From contig NZ_CAKMMG010000009.1 of assembly GCF_927798115.1 (NCBI RefSeq), forward strand, positions 62,001-126,000: a DNA stretch of 64,000 bases, in the 5' to 3' direction. Both the position numbers and the translations under genes were made by a program. The DNA is from Paenibacillus auburnensis. GTDB taxonomy: Bacteria > Bacillota > Bacilli > Paenibacillales > Paenibacillaceae. This document shows positions 53,688 to 62,580 of this stretch, piece by piece. Numbering within the stretch: the first letter of the stretch is position 1; the number at the start of each line of letters is the position of its first letter. The notes beneath the pieces are model-generated. The model searched no databases. It was given only the letters and a program-made list of their open reading frames with translations, and was not told the DNA's origin.

Positions 53688-54518
53688 ATGTCTGATCTAA
53701 TCATTAAGGCCGGTGCGCCCGGCAGGGATGGGCTTGTGGCCGCGGTGAGCAAGGAGAGCGCCGGATGGAAATACGTAGGGTTTGAAGTGTATCAGCTGCC
53801 TGCAGGAGATGTGCTTAAGCGCAGTGCGGAAGGGAACGAAATCTGCCTGGTGTTGCTGGCGGGTAAGGCGGATGTTAAGGTGGACGGCCAGCTGTTCGCC
53901 GGTATCGGCGGGCGCATGTCCGTCTTTGAGGATATGCCGCCGTATGCGGTATATGTTCCGGCGGGAGCGCATTATGAGGTTACGGCCCTGAGTGAGCTGG
54001 AGCTTGCCGCCTGCCTTGCGCCAGGAACGGGTAAGTATCCCCCGCGGCTGATTGCCCCGTCCGATGCTGTGGCTGAGGACCGCGGCTATGGCAGTATGTC
54101 CCGCCGGGTGGTCAACATCCTGCCTGAGAGCAGCGAAGCCGAGAGTCTGCTGGTCGTGGAGGTGCGCACGGGCGGCGGCAACTGGTCCAGCTATCCGCCG
54201 CATAAGCATGACCGGGATAATCTGCCGGCGGAGTCCTATCTGGAGGAGACGTACTATCACCGGGTAAATCCCTCTCATGGTTTTGTAGTACAGCGGGTGT
54301 ACAATGACGACCGCAGTCTGGACGAGACGATGGCCGTGCCTGACCGCAGCATTGTGCTGGTTCCAGAAGGCTATCACCCGGTGTCTGCGCCGCCCGGCTA
54401 TGATTCTTATTATCTCAACGTGATGGCCGGTCCGGTCCGCACCTGGGTCTTCCACAACGATCCGGATCATGAATGGCTGTTCAAGGCTGGACAGCGCAAG
54501 CCGGGCGGGCAGGAGTAG
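53688..54518 (+). CDS. iolB: 5-deoxy-glucuronate isomerase
   Basis: IolB converts 5-deoxy-D-glucuronate to 2-deoxy-5-keto-gluconate in inositol catabolism. The 276-residue bicupin protein shows the family's metal-site strand SSYPPHKHDRDNLPAES, the EETYYHRVNPSHGFVVQRVY block and the C-terminal VPEGYHPVSAPPGYDSYYLN, with several conserved histidines. ATG 53688 lies nine bases after GAGGAGG. Co-transcribed with iolG under the operator at 52568. Confidence 0.95.
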   Translation: MSDLIIKAGAPGRDGLVAAVSKESAGWKYVGFEVYQLPAGDVLKRSAEGNEICLVLLAGKADVKVDGQLFAGIGGRMSVFEDMPPYAVYVPAGAHYEVTALSELELAACLAPGTGKYPPRLIAPSDAVAEDRGYGSMSRRVVNILPESSEAESLLVVEVRTGGGNWSSYPPHKHDRDNLPAESYLEETYYHRVNPSHGFVVQRVYNDDRSLDETMAVPDRSIVLVPEGYHPVSAPPGYDSYYLNVMAGPVRTWVFHNDPDHEWLFKAGQRKPGGQE

Positions 54519-54537
54519 GGTTGCCGGCACGTAAAAT

Positions 54538-54570
54538 GAAAGGGGCTTCCGCCCGTCGGAGGCCTCTTTT
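54538..54570 (+). terminator. terminator after iolGB
   Basis: GAAAGGGGCTTCCG pairs (with G-T pairs) to CGGAGGCCTCTTTT, then ends in T. It separates iolGB from the regulator gene. Confidence 0.75.
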
Positions 54571-54607
54571 GCGCGGTCCCGGTAGACGAGGCGCTGTCTC
54601 CGCCGGA

Positions 54608-54636
54608 TAGACACTGCCGGGTGAGTTCCCTATAAT
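54608..54636 (+). promoter_or_regulatory. sigma-A promoter of the LacI-family regulator
   Basis: TAGACA (54608-54613), exactly 17 bp, TATAAT (54631-54636). No copy of the iol operator is present, so the regulator appears to be made independently. Confidence 0.75.
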
Positions 54637-54679
54637 CGAGGTATACGATGGCATGAACGTAAAGGCGGGCTTATTAACA

Positions 54680-55690
54680 ATGAAACCTACGATCTATGAT
54701 GTGGCACGGGAAGCGGGAGTCTCGATCGCTACGGTGTCCAAGGTATTGAACAAGAGCGGGCGGATCAGCGACAAGACACGGGAGAAGGTGGGCCGGGTCA
54801 TGGAGGAGCTGAACTATCAGCCCAGCCTGGTGGCCTCTGCGCTGACGAGCCGGCGGACGGGAACGATCGGGCTGGTGATTCCCGATATCGCCAATCCCTT
54901 TTTTGCCGAGACGGCCCGCGGTATTGAGGATTATGCCCAGGAGCAGGGGAGCGACCTGATCGTGTGCAGCACAGACCGGGATGATGAGAAGGCGGCCAGA
55001 TATATCTCGCTGCTCCTGCGCAAAAGAGTGGACGGCCTGATCATTGCCTCCCATACGGGGAAGACGGATGTGATCCGCCGCCTGCTGGCCGACCGTGTGC
55101 CGCTGGTGCTGTTCTCGGCAGATATCCGGATGATGGAGGGTAATAGTGTCACGGTCGATGACTATAAAGGCGGGTATCAGGCGACGGAATATCTGCTCTC
55201 CCTGGGGCACCGCAGGCTGGGAATCATCTCTGACAACCTGCCCGGAAGCAAGCTGCGCGCCGAGGGCTTCCTGGATGCCCTGAAGGATGCGGGGATTCCC
55301 TTTGACAATCCGGCGAATCTTACACATACCTCGGCCACGCTTGAGAACGGCCGTAAAGCGGCCGCAGTTATGCTGGGCCAGGCAGAGGAGCAGCGGCCGA
55401 CCGCGATATTCGCCTGCAACGATCTGCTTGCGATCGGGGTACTTAAAGAAGCGCGCGGCGCAGGCCTGTCCATTCCCCGTGATCTGTCCGTAGTGGGCTT
55501 TGACAATACAATGCTGGCTGAAATTTGTCATCCTTCCCTGACCAGCATCGCCCAGCCCCTGCGCGAGATGACGGAGCAGGCGATGATTCTGCTGAATGAA
55601 TCGATCGACAATCCGGATAGCCCCAAGCGCAAGATCATGCTGATGCCGGAGCTGATTGTCCGTCATTCCACGGGTCCGGTACCGGGTTGA
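54680..55690 (+). CDS. LacI-family regulator of the inositol genes
   Basis: This 336-residue repressor has an N-terminal LacI helix-turn-helix and hinge (VAREAGVSIATVSKVLN with the operator-contact segment, residues about 6-50) and a periplasmic-binding-like effector domain (about 60-330; GLVIPDIANPFFAETARGIE, FDNTMLAEICHPSLTSI). It lies between the two iol units, and a 17-bp palindromic operator precedes both, so it is the likely repressor released by an inositol intermediate. It is unrelated to the DeoR-type IolR of Bacillus subtilis. Start chosen at ATG 54680, ten bases after AAAGGCGGG; ATG 54653 would leave only about 10 nt of leader. Confidence 0.9.
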   Translation: MKPTIYDVAREAGVSIATVSKVLNKSGRISDKTREKVGRVMEELNYQPSLVASALTSRRTGTIGLVIPDIANPFFAETARGIEDYAQEQGSDLIVCSTDRDDEKAARYISLLLRKRVDGLIIASHTGKTDVIRRLLADRVPLVLFSADIRMMEGNSVTVDDYKGGYQATEYLLSLGHRRLGIISDNLPGSKLRAEGFLDALKDAGIPFDNPANLTHTSATLENGRKAAAVMLGQAEEQRPTAIFACNDLLAIGVLKEARGAGLSIPRDLSVVGFDNTMLAEICHPSLTSIAQPLREMTEQAMILLNESIDNPDSPKRKIMLMPELIVRHSTGPVPG

Positions 55691-55722
55691 AAGAGAAAGA
55701 TATCTTAAGGAGTTGGGCGTAG

Positions 55723-56346
55723 GTGTCAATCCATGAGAAGGTACAACAGTGGGAACGGGAAGAGGGCGTCAGGCTCTTTCAAAATCTCGGTCTGCCCCGC
55801 AATGCGGCGATTTTAGATTATGGATGTGGATTTGGTCATTATTCAATAGCCGCTTCAAGGTTTCTGGGAGGCAAGGACGGACAGGTATATGCAATAGATA
55901 TCAATAAGGATTGCGTGAAACATGTTTCTAAGGTAGCTGATGAGGAAGGTTTGGTAAATATTATAGCTGCCGGAGGGAACAAGGATTATAGCTTTAACTT
56001 TTCAAATGATGTTTTTGACATGATTATGTTCTATGACCTCTTGCATGGCGATGGATTTCATAGATTCACCCTGTATGAAGAGGCTTCAAGAACTCTGAAA
56101 AAAGGCGGAATCTTGTCGATTCTGCCGTTCCATCTGTCAAACTTCCGGGATAAGGAAGGAAAGAAAACAAGCTACTCCTACCGTAAATTGGTCTTGGAAG
56201 CTCAAGAATATGGGTTTACGGAAATCGGCGAAAAGCCGCTGGGCATTCATTTTGAGAAATATCACAGCGCATATTATATAAATAAAGGCGGAGTTGAATT
56301 CGAGAATTTGGAAAGAGCAAAAATTTTGAATTTGCAAAAAAACTAA
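55723..56346 (+). CDS. class I SAM-dependent methyltransferase
   Basis: The 207-residue protein has the SAM-binding motif ILDYGCGFGHYSIAASRF (about residues 31-48), the acidic loop AIDINKD and a later FDMIMFYDLLHG strand, all typical of class I methyltransferases. The substrate is unknown. GTG 55723 is preceded by AAGGAG ten bases away. It lies between the regulator and iolC, is more AT-rich than all iol genes and has no known role in inositol use, so it looks like a later insertion into the cluster. Confidence 0.85.
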   Translation: MSIHEKVQQWEREEGVRLFQNLGLPRNAAILDYGCGFGHYSIAASRFLGGKDGQVYAIDINKDCVKHVSKVADEEGLVNIIAAGGNKDYSFNFSNDVFDMIMFYDLLHGDGFHRFTLYEEASRTLKKGGILSILPFHLSNFRDKEGKKTSYSYRKLVLEAQEYGFTEIGEKPLGIHFEKYHSAYYINKGGVEFENLERAKILNLQKN

Positions 56347-56461
56347 GGTTTAATTCCATAAGCTTGGCACCTGAAAGGCCGGTCTAGTACATAGACTGGC
56401 TTGTTTGCGTGTCTTGTAAAGCTGGCGCGCAAGTGTGATGATATCGCTTTCAAATTGAGGA

Positions 56462-56521
56462 TTGCCAAACCGGAAATTCTAAACTATACTAAAGGGGAAA
56501 ATTAGGTTAAGCGCTTACCCT
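56462..56521 (+). promoter_or_regulatory. iolC promoter with adjacent 17-bp operator
   Basis: TTGCCA (56462-56467), 17 bp, TATACT (56485-56490), followed by GGTTAAGCGCTTACCCT at 56505-56521. The geometry repeats the iolG promoter: the operator begins 15 bp after the -10 box here and 12 bp after it there. Confidence 0.82.
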
Positions 56522-56609
56522 TCCCGGGGATGATTTGCATGAAGTTCGAAGAACCGGCAGTGGTTGTTCCGGTCCCTTTTCGCTGAAGCTTTTTCAAGGA
56601 GGCGTCACT

Positions 56610-57617
56610 ATGAATGGTTTACAGTTTAATCCCGCCCGGCCGCTGGACTTAATCGCAGTCGGCCGGCTCTGTATTGACTTGAATGCCAATGAAACCGGCA
56701 GACCTATGGAAGAGACCATGACCTTTACCAAATATGTCGGCGGCTCGCCTGCGAATATCGTAATCGGCACGGCCCGGCTGGGCCTGCGCACCGGCTTCAT
56801 CGGCAAGCTTGCCGATGACCAGATGGGCCGGTTTATCCGCGCCTATCTGCAGCAGAATGGCATCGATGACAGCCAGGTGAGCGTGGACCGGACCGGTGCG
56901 GTGACAGGACTTGCTTTTACCGAAATTAAGAGTCCGCAGGAATGCAGCATTCTGATGTACCGGGACCATGTGGCGGATTTGCTGCTGAATACCGGGGAAA
57001 TCTCCGAGGATTACATCCGGCAGGCCAAGGCGCTGCTGATCTCCGGCACCGCTCTGGCGCAGAGCCCCTCCCGTGAGGCAGTGTTTCTGGCACTGGAGTT
57101 TGCCCGCAAGCATAACGTCACTGTATTTTTTGATCTGGATTACCGCCCGTATACCTGGAAATCGGCCGCAGAGACGGCTGTCTACTATAATCTGGCTGCC
57201 GAGAAATGCCACTGCATCATCGGTACCCGCGAGGAATTCAATATGATGGAGAGCCTGTACAATGTGGCTGATGAAGACGATGAGAGAACGGCCAGCAGCT
57301 GGTTCGCACATCAGGCGAAGCTGGTCGTCATCAAGCATGGCGGCAGCGGCTCGATCTCTTATACAGCAGACGGGCAGAGTCACCGGAGCGGTATTTTCCC
57401 GGCCAAGGTACTGAAAACGTTCGGCGCCGGCGATTCTTATGCCTCCGCCTTCATCCACAGCCTGATGCACGGCGACAGTGTCAGTGAAGCCATGCGCCGC
57501 GGCAGTGCTTCGGCCTCCATCGTCATCTCCCGCCACAGCTGCTCGGACGCGATGCCGACCCTGGAGGAATTGGAAGCGTTCTTACTGACTAATGAGGAGA
57601 TCACTTCAGGCGCTTAG
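56610..57617 (+). CDS. iolC: 5-dehydro-2-deoxygluconokinase
   Basis: IolC phosphorylates 2-deoxy-5-keto-gluconate at C6. The 335-residue protein is a PfkB-type sugar kinase: the N-terminal GRLCIDLNANE, the sugar site GGSPANIVIGTARLG, and the C-terminal anion hole and catalytic base Asp275 in FGAGDSYASAF. ATG 56610 follows AAGGAGG; a longer frame begins beyond the operator. It heads the iolC-iolA-iolD-iolE unit; an aldolase (IolJ) is not in the window. Confidence 0.94.
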   Translation: MNGLQFNPARPLDLIAVGRLCIDLNANETGRPMEETMTFTKYVGGSPANIVIGTARLGLRTGFIGKLADDQMGRFIRAYLQQNGIDDSQVSVDRTGAVTGLAFTEIKSPQECSILMYRDHVADLLLNTGEISEDYIRQAKALLISGTALAQSPSREAVFLALEFARKHNVTVFFDLDYRPYTWKSAAETAVYYNLAAEKCHCIIGTREEFNMMESLYNVADEDDERTASSWFAHQAKLVVIKHGGSGSISYTADGQSHRSGIFPAKVLKTFGAGDSYASAFIHSLMHGDSVSEAMRRGSASASIVISRHSCSDAMPTLEELEAFLLTNEEITSGA

Positions 57618-57764
57618 TGAGAAGAGCGGAAGCAGCCGATGCACCTGAGGCAGCGGAAGGAATCGGAAGCCGCAGAGGCAGCAGAGGCAGAGTCAATCGA
57701 ATCGCACAGCGGTGCAGCAATACTTTAGCAGCAGTACATCATTAGAGCCGAGGGAGTGGACAGA

Positions 57765-59225
57765 ATGGCAGAGCAAACCGTGCAAGTACTGAACAACTAT
57801 ATAGACGGGCAATGGGTAGAGGCGGATACGAAGCTGACAGAGCCGGTGTTTAATCCGGCCACTGGTGAGGAGCTGGCCAGAGTTCCGTTGTCCGGCAGAG
57901 CCGATGTTGACCGGGCAGTAGCGGCGGCGAAAGCGGCTTTTGCCGACTGGTCCAAAACGCCGGTGCCGCGCAGAGCGCGGATTTTATTCAAATATCAGCA
58001 GCTGCTCGTGGACCACTGGGAGGAACTGGCGAAGACCATTACGCTGGAGAACGGCAAAAGCTTCAAGGAAGCCTACGGCGAGGTACAGCGCGGCATCGAG
58101 TGTGTGGAGTTCGCGGCTGGTGCGCCGACGCTGATGATGGGCCGGCAGCTGCCGGATATTGCGACAGGCATTGAGTCCGGGATGTACCGCTATCCCATCG
58201 GGGTGGTCGGCGGGATTACACCGTTTAATTTTCCGATGATGGTACCCTGCTGGATGTTCCCGCTGGCCATTGCCTGCGGCAACACCTTTGTGCTGAAGCC
58301 TTCGGAGCGTACCCCGCTGCTGGCGGCGCGCCTTATTGAACTGCTGGCGGAAGCCGGACTGCCGAAGGGTGTGCTCAATGTAGTTAACGGTGCGCATGAG
58401 GTGGTCAACGGGCTGCTGGAGCATCCCGATGTGAAGGCAATTTCTTTTGTCGGATCGCAGCCGGTGGCTGAATATGTCTACAAAAAAGGAACAGCCCACC
58501 TGAAGCGGGTTCAGGCGCTGGCCGGGGCAAAGAATCACTCTATCGTTCTGGCAGACGCGAACCTTGAGGCTTCCGCTAACCAGATTGTGAATGCGGCCTT
58601 CGGCTCAGCCGGAGAGCGCTGCATGGCTTGCTCTGTTGTGACAGTGCAGGAGGAGGTGGCCGATGAACTGATCTCGATTTTGCTGCGTGAATGTGATGGT
58701 ATGACTATCGGTAACGGGCTGGACGAGGATACGTTTCTCGGTCCGGTCATTCGCCAAGGTCATAAGGACAAGACCGCCGCTTATATTGATCAGGGTGTGG
58801 CTGAAGGCGCGAAGCTGCTCAGAGACGGCCGGGTGGATGCTGCTGTGCAGGGAGAGGGTTATTTTATCGGCCCGACAGTGTTTGACGGGGTGACCCGGGA
58901 GATGAAGATCTGGCAGGAGGAAATTTTTGCGCCGGTGTTGTCAGTCATACGGGTCAAGGATGTGGAAGAGGCGGTGGAGATCGCCAATAGCTCACGTTTT
59001 GCCAACGGGGCTTGTATTTTTACGAATGACGGCGGGAAAGTGCGCTATTTCCGGGAGCATATCGAGTCAGGCATGCTGGGGATTAATGTCGGGGTACCGG
59101 CACCGATGGCCTTCTTCCCTTTCTCCGGCTGGAAGGATTCCTTCTACGGTGATCTTCATGCGAACGGAAGCGACGGGGTTGAATTCTACACACGCAAAAA
59201 AGTCGTTACTGCCCGCTGGCAGTAG
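57765..59225 (+). CDS. iolA: methylmalonate-semialdehyde dehydrogenase (CoA-acylating)
   Basis: IolA/MmsA turns malonate semialdehyde into acetyl-CoA and CO2, the last step of inositol catabolism. The 486-residue aldehyde dehydrogenase has ITPFNFPMMVPCWMFP, the NAD motif around FVGSQPVAEYVY, and the catalytic Cys286 in GSAGERCMACS. The gap of 147 bp to iolC holds no gene. ATG 57765 lies eight bases after GAGGGAG. The length is standard for the family. Confidence 0.95.
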   Translation: MAEQTVQVLNNYIDGQWVEADTKLTEPVFNPATGEELARVPLSGRADVDRAVAAAKAAFADWSKTPVPRRARILFKYQQLLVDHWEELAKTITLENGKSFKEAYGEVQRGIECVEFAAGAPTLMMGRQLPDIATGIESGMYRYPIGVVGGITPFNFPMMVPCWMFPLAIACGNTFVLKPSERTPLLAARLIELLAEAGLPKGVLNVVNGAHEVVNGLLEHPDVKAISFVGSQPVAEYVYKKGTAHLKRVQALAGAKNHSIVLADANLEASANQIVNAAFGSAGERCMACSVVTVQEEVADELISILLRECDGMTIGNGLDEDTFLGPVIRQGHKDKTAAYIDQGVAEGAKLLRDGRVDAAVQGEGYFIGPTVFDGVTREMKIWQEEIFAPVLSVIRVKDVEEAVEIANSSRFANGACIFTNDGGKVRYFREHIESGMLGINVGVPAPMAFFPFSGWKDSFYGDLHANGSDGVEFYTRKKVVTARWQ

Positions 59226-59248
59226 AACAGGCGAAGGGAGGAAATGAA

Positions 59249-61363
59249 GTGGAGCGAATCAGATTAACGACGGCGCAGGCGCTGGTAAAATTCCTGGATC
59301 AGCAGTATGTGGACTTTGGCAGTGGCCCGGAACGCTTCATCCATGGCATATTCACCGTCTTCGGCCATGGCAACGTACTCGGTCTGGGGCAGGCGCTGCA
59401 GGAAGCGCCGATCGGGCTGACGGTCTACCAGGGCCGGAACGAGCAGGGGATGGTGCATGCGGCGACCGCCTTCGCCAAGCAGAGCCGCAGGCGGCGGATT
59501 ATGGCCTGCACTGCTTCCGTTGGGCCGGGTTCAGCGAATATGCTGACGGCTGCCGCGACGGCAACGGCGAATCAGATTCCTGTTCTGCTGCTACCCGGCG
59601 ACACCTTTGCCACCCGCCAGCCCGATCCGGTGCTGCAGCAGATGGAGCATACTTACAACCTGTCGATCACAGTGAATGATGCCTTTAAGGCGGTGAGCAA
59701 ATATTGGGACCGGATTTACCGGCCGGAGCAGCTGATGACGGCACTGCTGAACGCCATGCGTGTGCTGACCGATCAGGCGGACACGGGAGCAGTTACGATC
59801 GCACTGCCGCAGGATGTGCAAGGGGAAGCGTGGGATTATCCGCTGGAGTTCTTTAAGCGGCGTGTCCACCGGGTCGCTCCCCGGCTCCCCCGTCCGGATG
59901 AGATCGCTGCGGCGGCTGAGCTGATTGCCGGCAAACAGCGGCCTTTGCTGATCTGCGGAGGCGGAGTCCGGTATAGTGACGCCGGAGCTGAGCTGCGCGC
60001 TTTTGCCGAGAAATTCGCCATCCCGTTCGGGGAGACGCAGGCCGGAAAAAGCGCGGTGGCCAGCAGCTTCGCCTACAACCTCGGCGGCATAGGGGTCACC
60101 GGTAACGGCTGCGCCAATATGCTGGCTCGGGAAGCCGATCTGGTGATCGGTGTCGGCACCCGGTTTACGGATTTCACCACAGGCTCGAAGAGCCTGTTCG
60201 CGCATCCTGAGGCGGAGTTTTTGACGCTCAACGCCTCGCCTTATCATGCAGCCAAGCTTGATGCGCTGGCTGTGGTATGTGACGCGGCTGAAGGCCTGAA
60301 GGCGTTATCCGCTGCTTTGGAGGAGCGGGGTTACCGCTCTGCTTATACAGATGAGATCGTATCCGCCAAGAAGACTTGGGAAGCGGAGAGAACCCGTCTG
60401 GCTGGCGTGGAGTATACGGGGGAAATAGGCGGTTTGCAGGCGGCATATGGCGTATTGGAAGGCAGCGTGGAGGAGGCCGGTGCGATGGATAGTGTGAAGG
60501 AAGCCGGTGCGATGGAGGATGGTGTGAAGGAAGCCGGTGCGGTGGATGGCGTGAAGGAAGCCGGTGGGATGGAAGACAGCACGCGGGCAGCGGCCCGCTT
60601 AGGGGATTTATTCGTACCCGAGGTTGCCGGACATCTAGATGATAAACTCCCCGAGTATGCGGAGGTGCTGAATACTTCACTGACTCAGACACAGGTGCTT
60701 GGGATCATCAACGAGTCCATTCCTGAGGATGCCATTGTCATCGGAGCGGCCGGCAGCCTGCCGGGTGATATGCAGCGGATGTGGAATTCGGCTGTGCCGG
60801 ATACTTACCATATGGAATACGGATTTTCGTGCATGGGGTATGAGATCGCCGGTGCACTCGGCATCAAATTGGCTGAGCCGGAGCGGGAGGTATACGCCCT
60901 GGTCGGGGACGGCAGCTATCAGATGCTGCATTCGGAGCTGGTAACGAGCCTGCAGGAGAACAAGAAGATCAACGTCATCCTGCTCGACAATGCAGGCTTC
61001 GGCTGCATCAACAATTTGCAGATGGAACAGGGCCTCGACAGCATGGCGACAGAATTCCGCCATCGCGGCCAAGACGGCGGGCTGAGCGGCGGGCTGATGG
61101 TCATCGACTATGCAGCCAGTGCCGCCGGCTATGGGGTCAAGACCTTTCGGGCGGCGACTGTGGAAGAGCTGCGTAATGCTCTGGCGGAAGCCCGGCGGGC
61201 GGAACGGTCCACGCTGATCGACATCAAGGTGCTGCCGAAGACAATGACACACGGCTATGGATCCTGGTGGCATGTCGGTGTGCCGGAAGTGTCCGGCAGC
61301 GAAGCCGTGCAGGCCGCCTACGTGCAGAAACAAGGGCAGCTGGAGAAGGCTCGCAGTTATTAA
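59249..61363 (+). CDS. iolD: 3D-(3,5/4)-trihydroxycyclohexane-1,2-dione hydrolase
   Basis: IolD is a thiamine-diphosphate enzyme that opens the inositol ring, giving 5-deoxy-glucuronate. The protein has the N-terminal Pyr domain (HGIFTVFGHGNVLGLGQAL, GRNEQGMVHAATAFA) and C-terminal PP domain with the cofactor motif GDGSYQMLHSELVT. At 704 residues it is some 60 longer than the usual 635-645: the excess is at about 407-465, where four tandem copies of a VKEAGAMEDG-like unit (38 residues, 407-444) are inserted between the middle and last domain. The GTG start at 59249 lies seven bases after AAGGGAGG. It is co-transcribed with iolA and iolE. Confidence 0.94.
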   Translation: MERIRLTTAQALVKFLDQQYVDFGSGPERFIHGIFTVFGHGNVLGLGQALQEAPIGLTVYQGRNEQGMVHAATAFAKQSRRRRIMACTASVGPGSANMLTAAATATANQIPVLLLPGDTFATRQPDPVLQQMEHTYNLSITVNDAFKAVSKYWDRIYRPEQLMTALLNAMRVLTDQADTGAVTIALPQDVQGEAWDYPLEFFKRRVHRVAPRLPRPDEIAAAAELIAGKQRPLLICGGGVRYSDAGAELRAFAEKFAIPFGETQAGKSAVASSFAYNLGGIGVTGNGCANMLAREADLVIGVGTRFTDFTTGSKSLFAHPEAEFLTLNASPYHAAKLDALAVVCDAAEGLKALSAALEERGYRSAYTDEIVSAKKTWEAERTRLAGVEYTGEIGGLQAAYGVLEGSVEEAGAMDSVKEAGAMEDGVKEAGAVDGVKEAGGMEDSTRAAARLGDLFVPEVAGHLDDKLPEYAEVLNTSLTQTQVLGIINESIPEDAIVIGAAGSLPGDMQRMWNSAVPDTYHMEYGFSCMGYEIAGALGIKLAEPEREVYALVGDGSYQMLHSELVTSLQENKKINVILLDNAGFGCINNLQMEQGLDSMATEFRHRGQDGGLSGGLMVIDYAASAAGYGVKTFRAATVEELRNALAEARRAERSTLIDIKVLPKTMTHGYGSWWHVGVPEVSGSEAVQAAYVQKQGQLEKARSY
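60467..60580 (+). repeat. in-frame tandem repeat in iolD
   Basis: Four copies of a 27-30 nt unit encode VEEAGAMDS, VKEAGAMEDG, VKEAGAVDG and VKEAGGMEDS. The array keeps frame and lies at a domain linker. Repeat number could vary between strains without breaking the enzyme. Confidence 0.9.
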
Positions 61364-61459
61364 GCTGTTTAAGCAGTTTGTGCTGTCGGAGCAAGGAAAC
61401 TCTGCGGTGGGCAGCTGAAGCCTACTGCCATACCTGTGATAATGGAAGGGGTAGTACCG

Positions 61460-62359
61460 ATGATGTTCAAAGAACATGCGGTCAGGCTGGCGATTGCCCC
61501 CATCGCCTGGACTAATGATGATATGCCTGAACTGGGGCGGGACAATACGTTTGAGCAGTGTATTAGTGAGATGGCACTTGCCGGGTATGAGGGCAGCGAG
61601 GTGGGCAACAAATATCCGCGTTCTCCGGAGCGGCTGCACCGGGCGCTTGAACTGCGAGGGCTGCAGATTGCCAGCGCCTGGTTCAGTGCCTATCTGACGG
61701 CAGGTCCTTATGAGGAGACTGCGAAAGCTTTTATTGCACACCGTGACTTTCTGCATGAGATGGGAGCCAAAGTGATTGTGGTTTCCGAGCAGGGGCGGAG
61801 CATCCAAGGGCAGATGGATACACCTTTGTTCGCTGCCAAGCCCGTGTTTACGGAAAAGGAGTGGGCGGCGCTCGCTGCGGGTCTGGGCGGGCTGGGCCGC
61901 CTGGCTGCCGAAAAGGATATGGTGCTTGTCTATCACCACCATATGGGAACCGGAGTGCAGACGGCGGCTGAAATTACCCGGCTGATGGAGCTCACCGATC
62001 CCGGCGAGGTATCCCTGCTATTTGATACCGGGCATCTGGCTTTTGCCGGTGAGAATCCTTTGGAGGTGCTACGCGCCCATCTGCCGCGGATTAAGCATGT
62101 CCACTTGAAGGATATCCGTCCCGGGGTTGTCCAGCGTGTGATTTCGGATGGGCTCAGCTTCCTGCAGGCGGTAAAAGCAGGAGCGTTCACCGTGCCGGGT
62201 GACGGGTGCATTGCGTTTGCGGAGATTTTTGAAGAATTGGCGGCGGCGTCCTATACGGGATGGTTCGTGGTGGAAGCGGAGCAGGATCCGGCGTTGGCCG
62301 ATCCACTGGAATATGCGATCAAGGCGCGCCGCTATATCCGGGAAGTCAGCGGCTTATAA
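61460..62359 (+). CDS. iolE: inosose dehydratase
   Basis: IolE dehydrates scyllo-inosose to the 1,2-dione that IolD hydrolyses. The 299-residue TIM-barrel protein of the xylose-isomerase-like AP-endonuclease-2 superfamily shows AIAPIAWTNDDMPELG, YEGSEVGNKYP, the metal-site YHHHMGTGVQT, LLFDTGHLAFAG and HVHLKDIR. ATG 61460 lies eight bases after GGAAGGGG, 96 bp after iolD. It is the last gene of the operon; a terminator follows at 62421. Confidence 0.94.
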   Translation: MMFKEHAVRLAIAPIAWTNDDMPELGRDNTFEQCISEMALAGYEGSEVGNKYPRSPERLHRALELRGLQIASAWFSAYLTAGPYEETAKAFIAHRDFLHEMGAKVIVVSEQGRSIQGQMDTPLFAAKPVFTEKEWAALAAGLGGLGRLAAEKDMVLVYHHHMGTGVQTAAEITRLMELTDPGEVSLLFDTGHLAFAGENPLEVLRAHLPRIKHVHLKDIRPGVVQRVISDGLSFLQAVKAGAFTVPGDGCIAFAEIFEELAAASYTGWFVVEAEQDPALADPLEYAIKARRYIREVSGL

Positions 62360-62420
62360 GCCGCTTGGGCGGCGGACCGGGCGGCTGTGATCTGGCGGGT
62401 TTGTCCAGGTGAATGTCCAT

Positions 62421-62460
62421 GCGGGGTTGTGCGGCTGCGGCTGTGCGCACCCCGCCTTTT
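62421..62460 (+). terminator. terminator after the iolCADE unit
   Basis: GCGGGGT pairs with ACCCCGC across a GC-rich loop and is followed by CTTTT. Confidence 0.65.
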
Positions 62461-62580
62461 GCATTGGTAGGGGTATGTGGACTTCTATCGTTGCGCGGAT
62501 AAGAAGCATCTTAAAGGTGTAGGTGTGGTAAGGGGGAATCTTCGTAAGAAGATGGAGCCCGGCCAATCCCGGACGGAAAC

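Noticed and set aside
54674..55729. 351-codon minus-strand frame
   Set aside because: Mirror of the LacI-family gene; no ribosome site and no motif.
60677..61942. 421-codon minus-strand frame
   Set aside because: Antisense to iolD and iolE, spans both genes and has no protein-like features.
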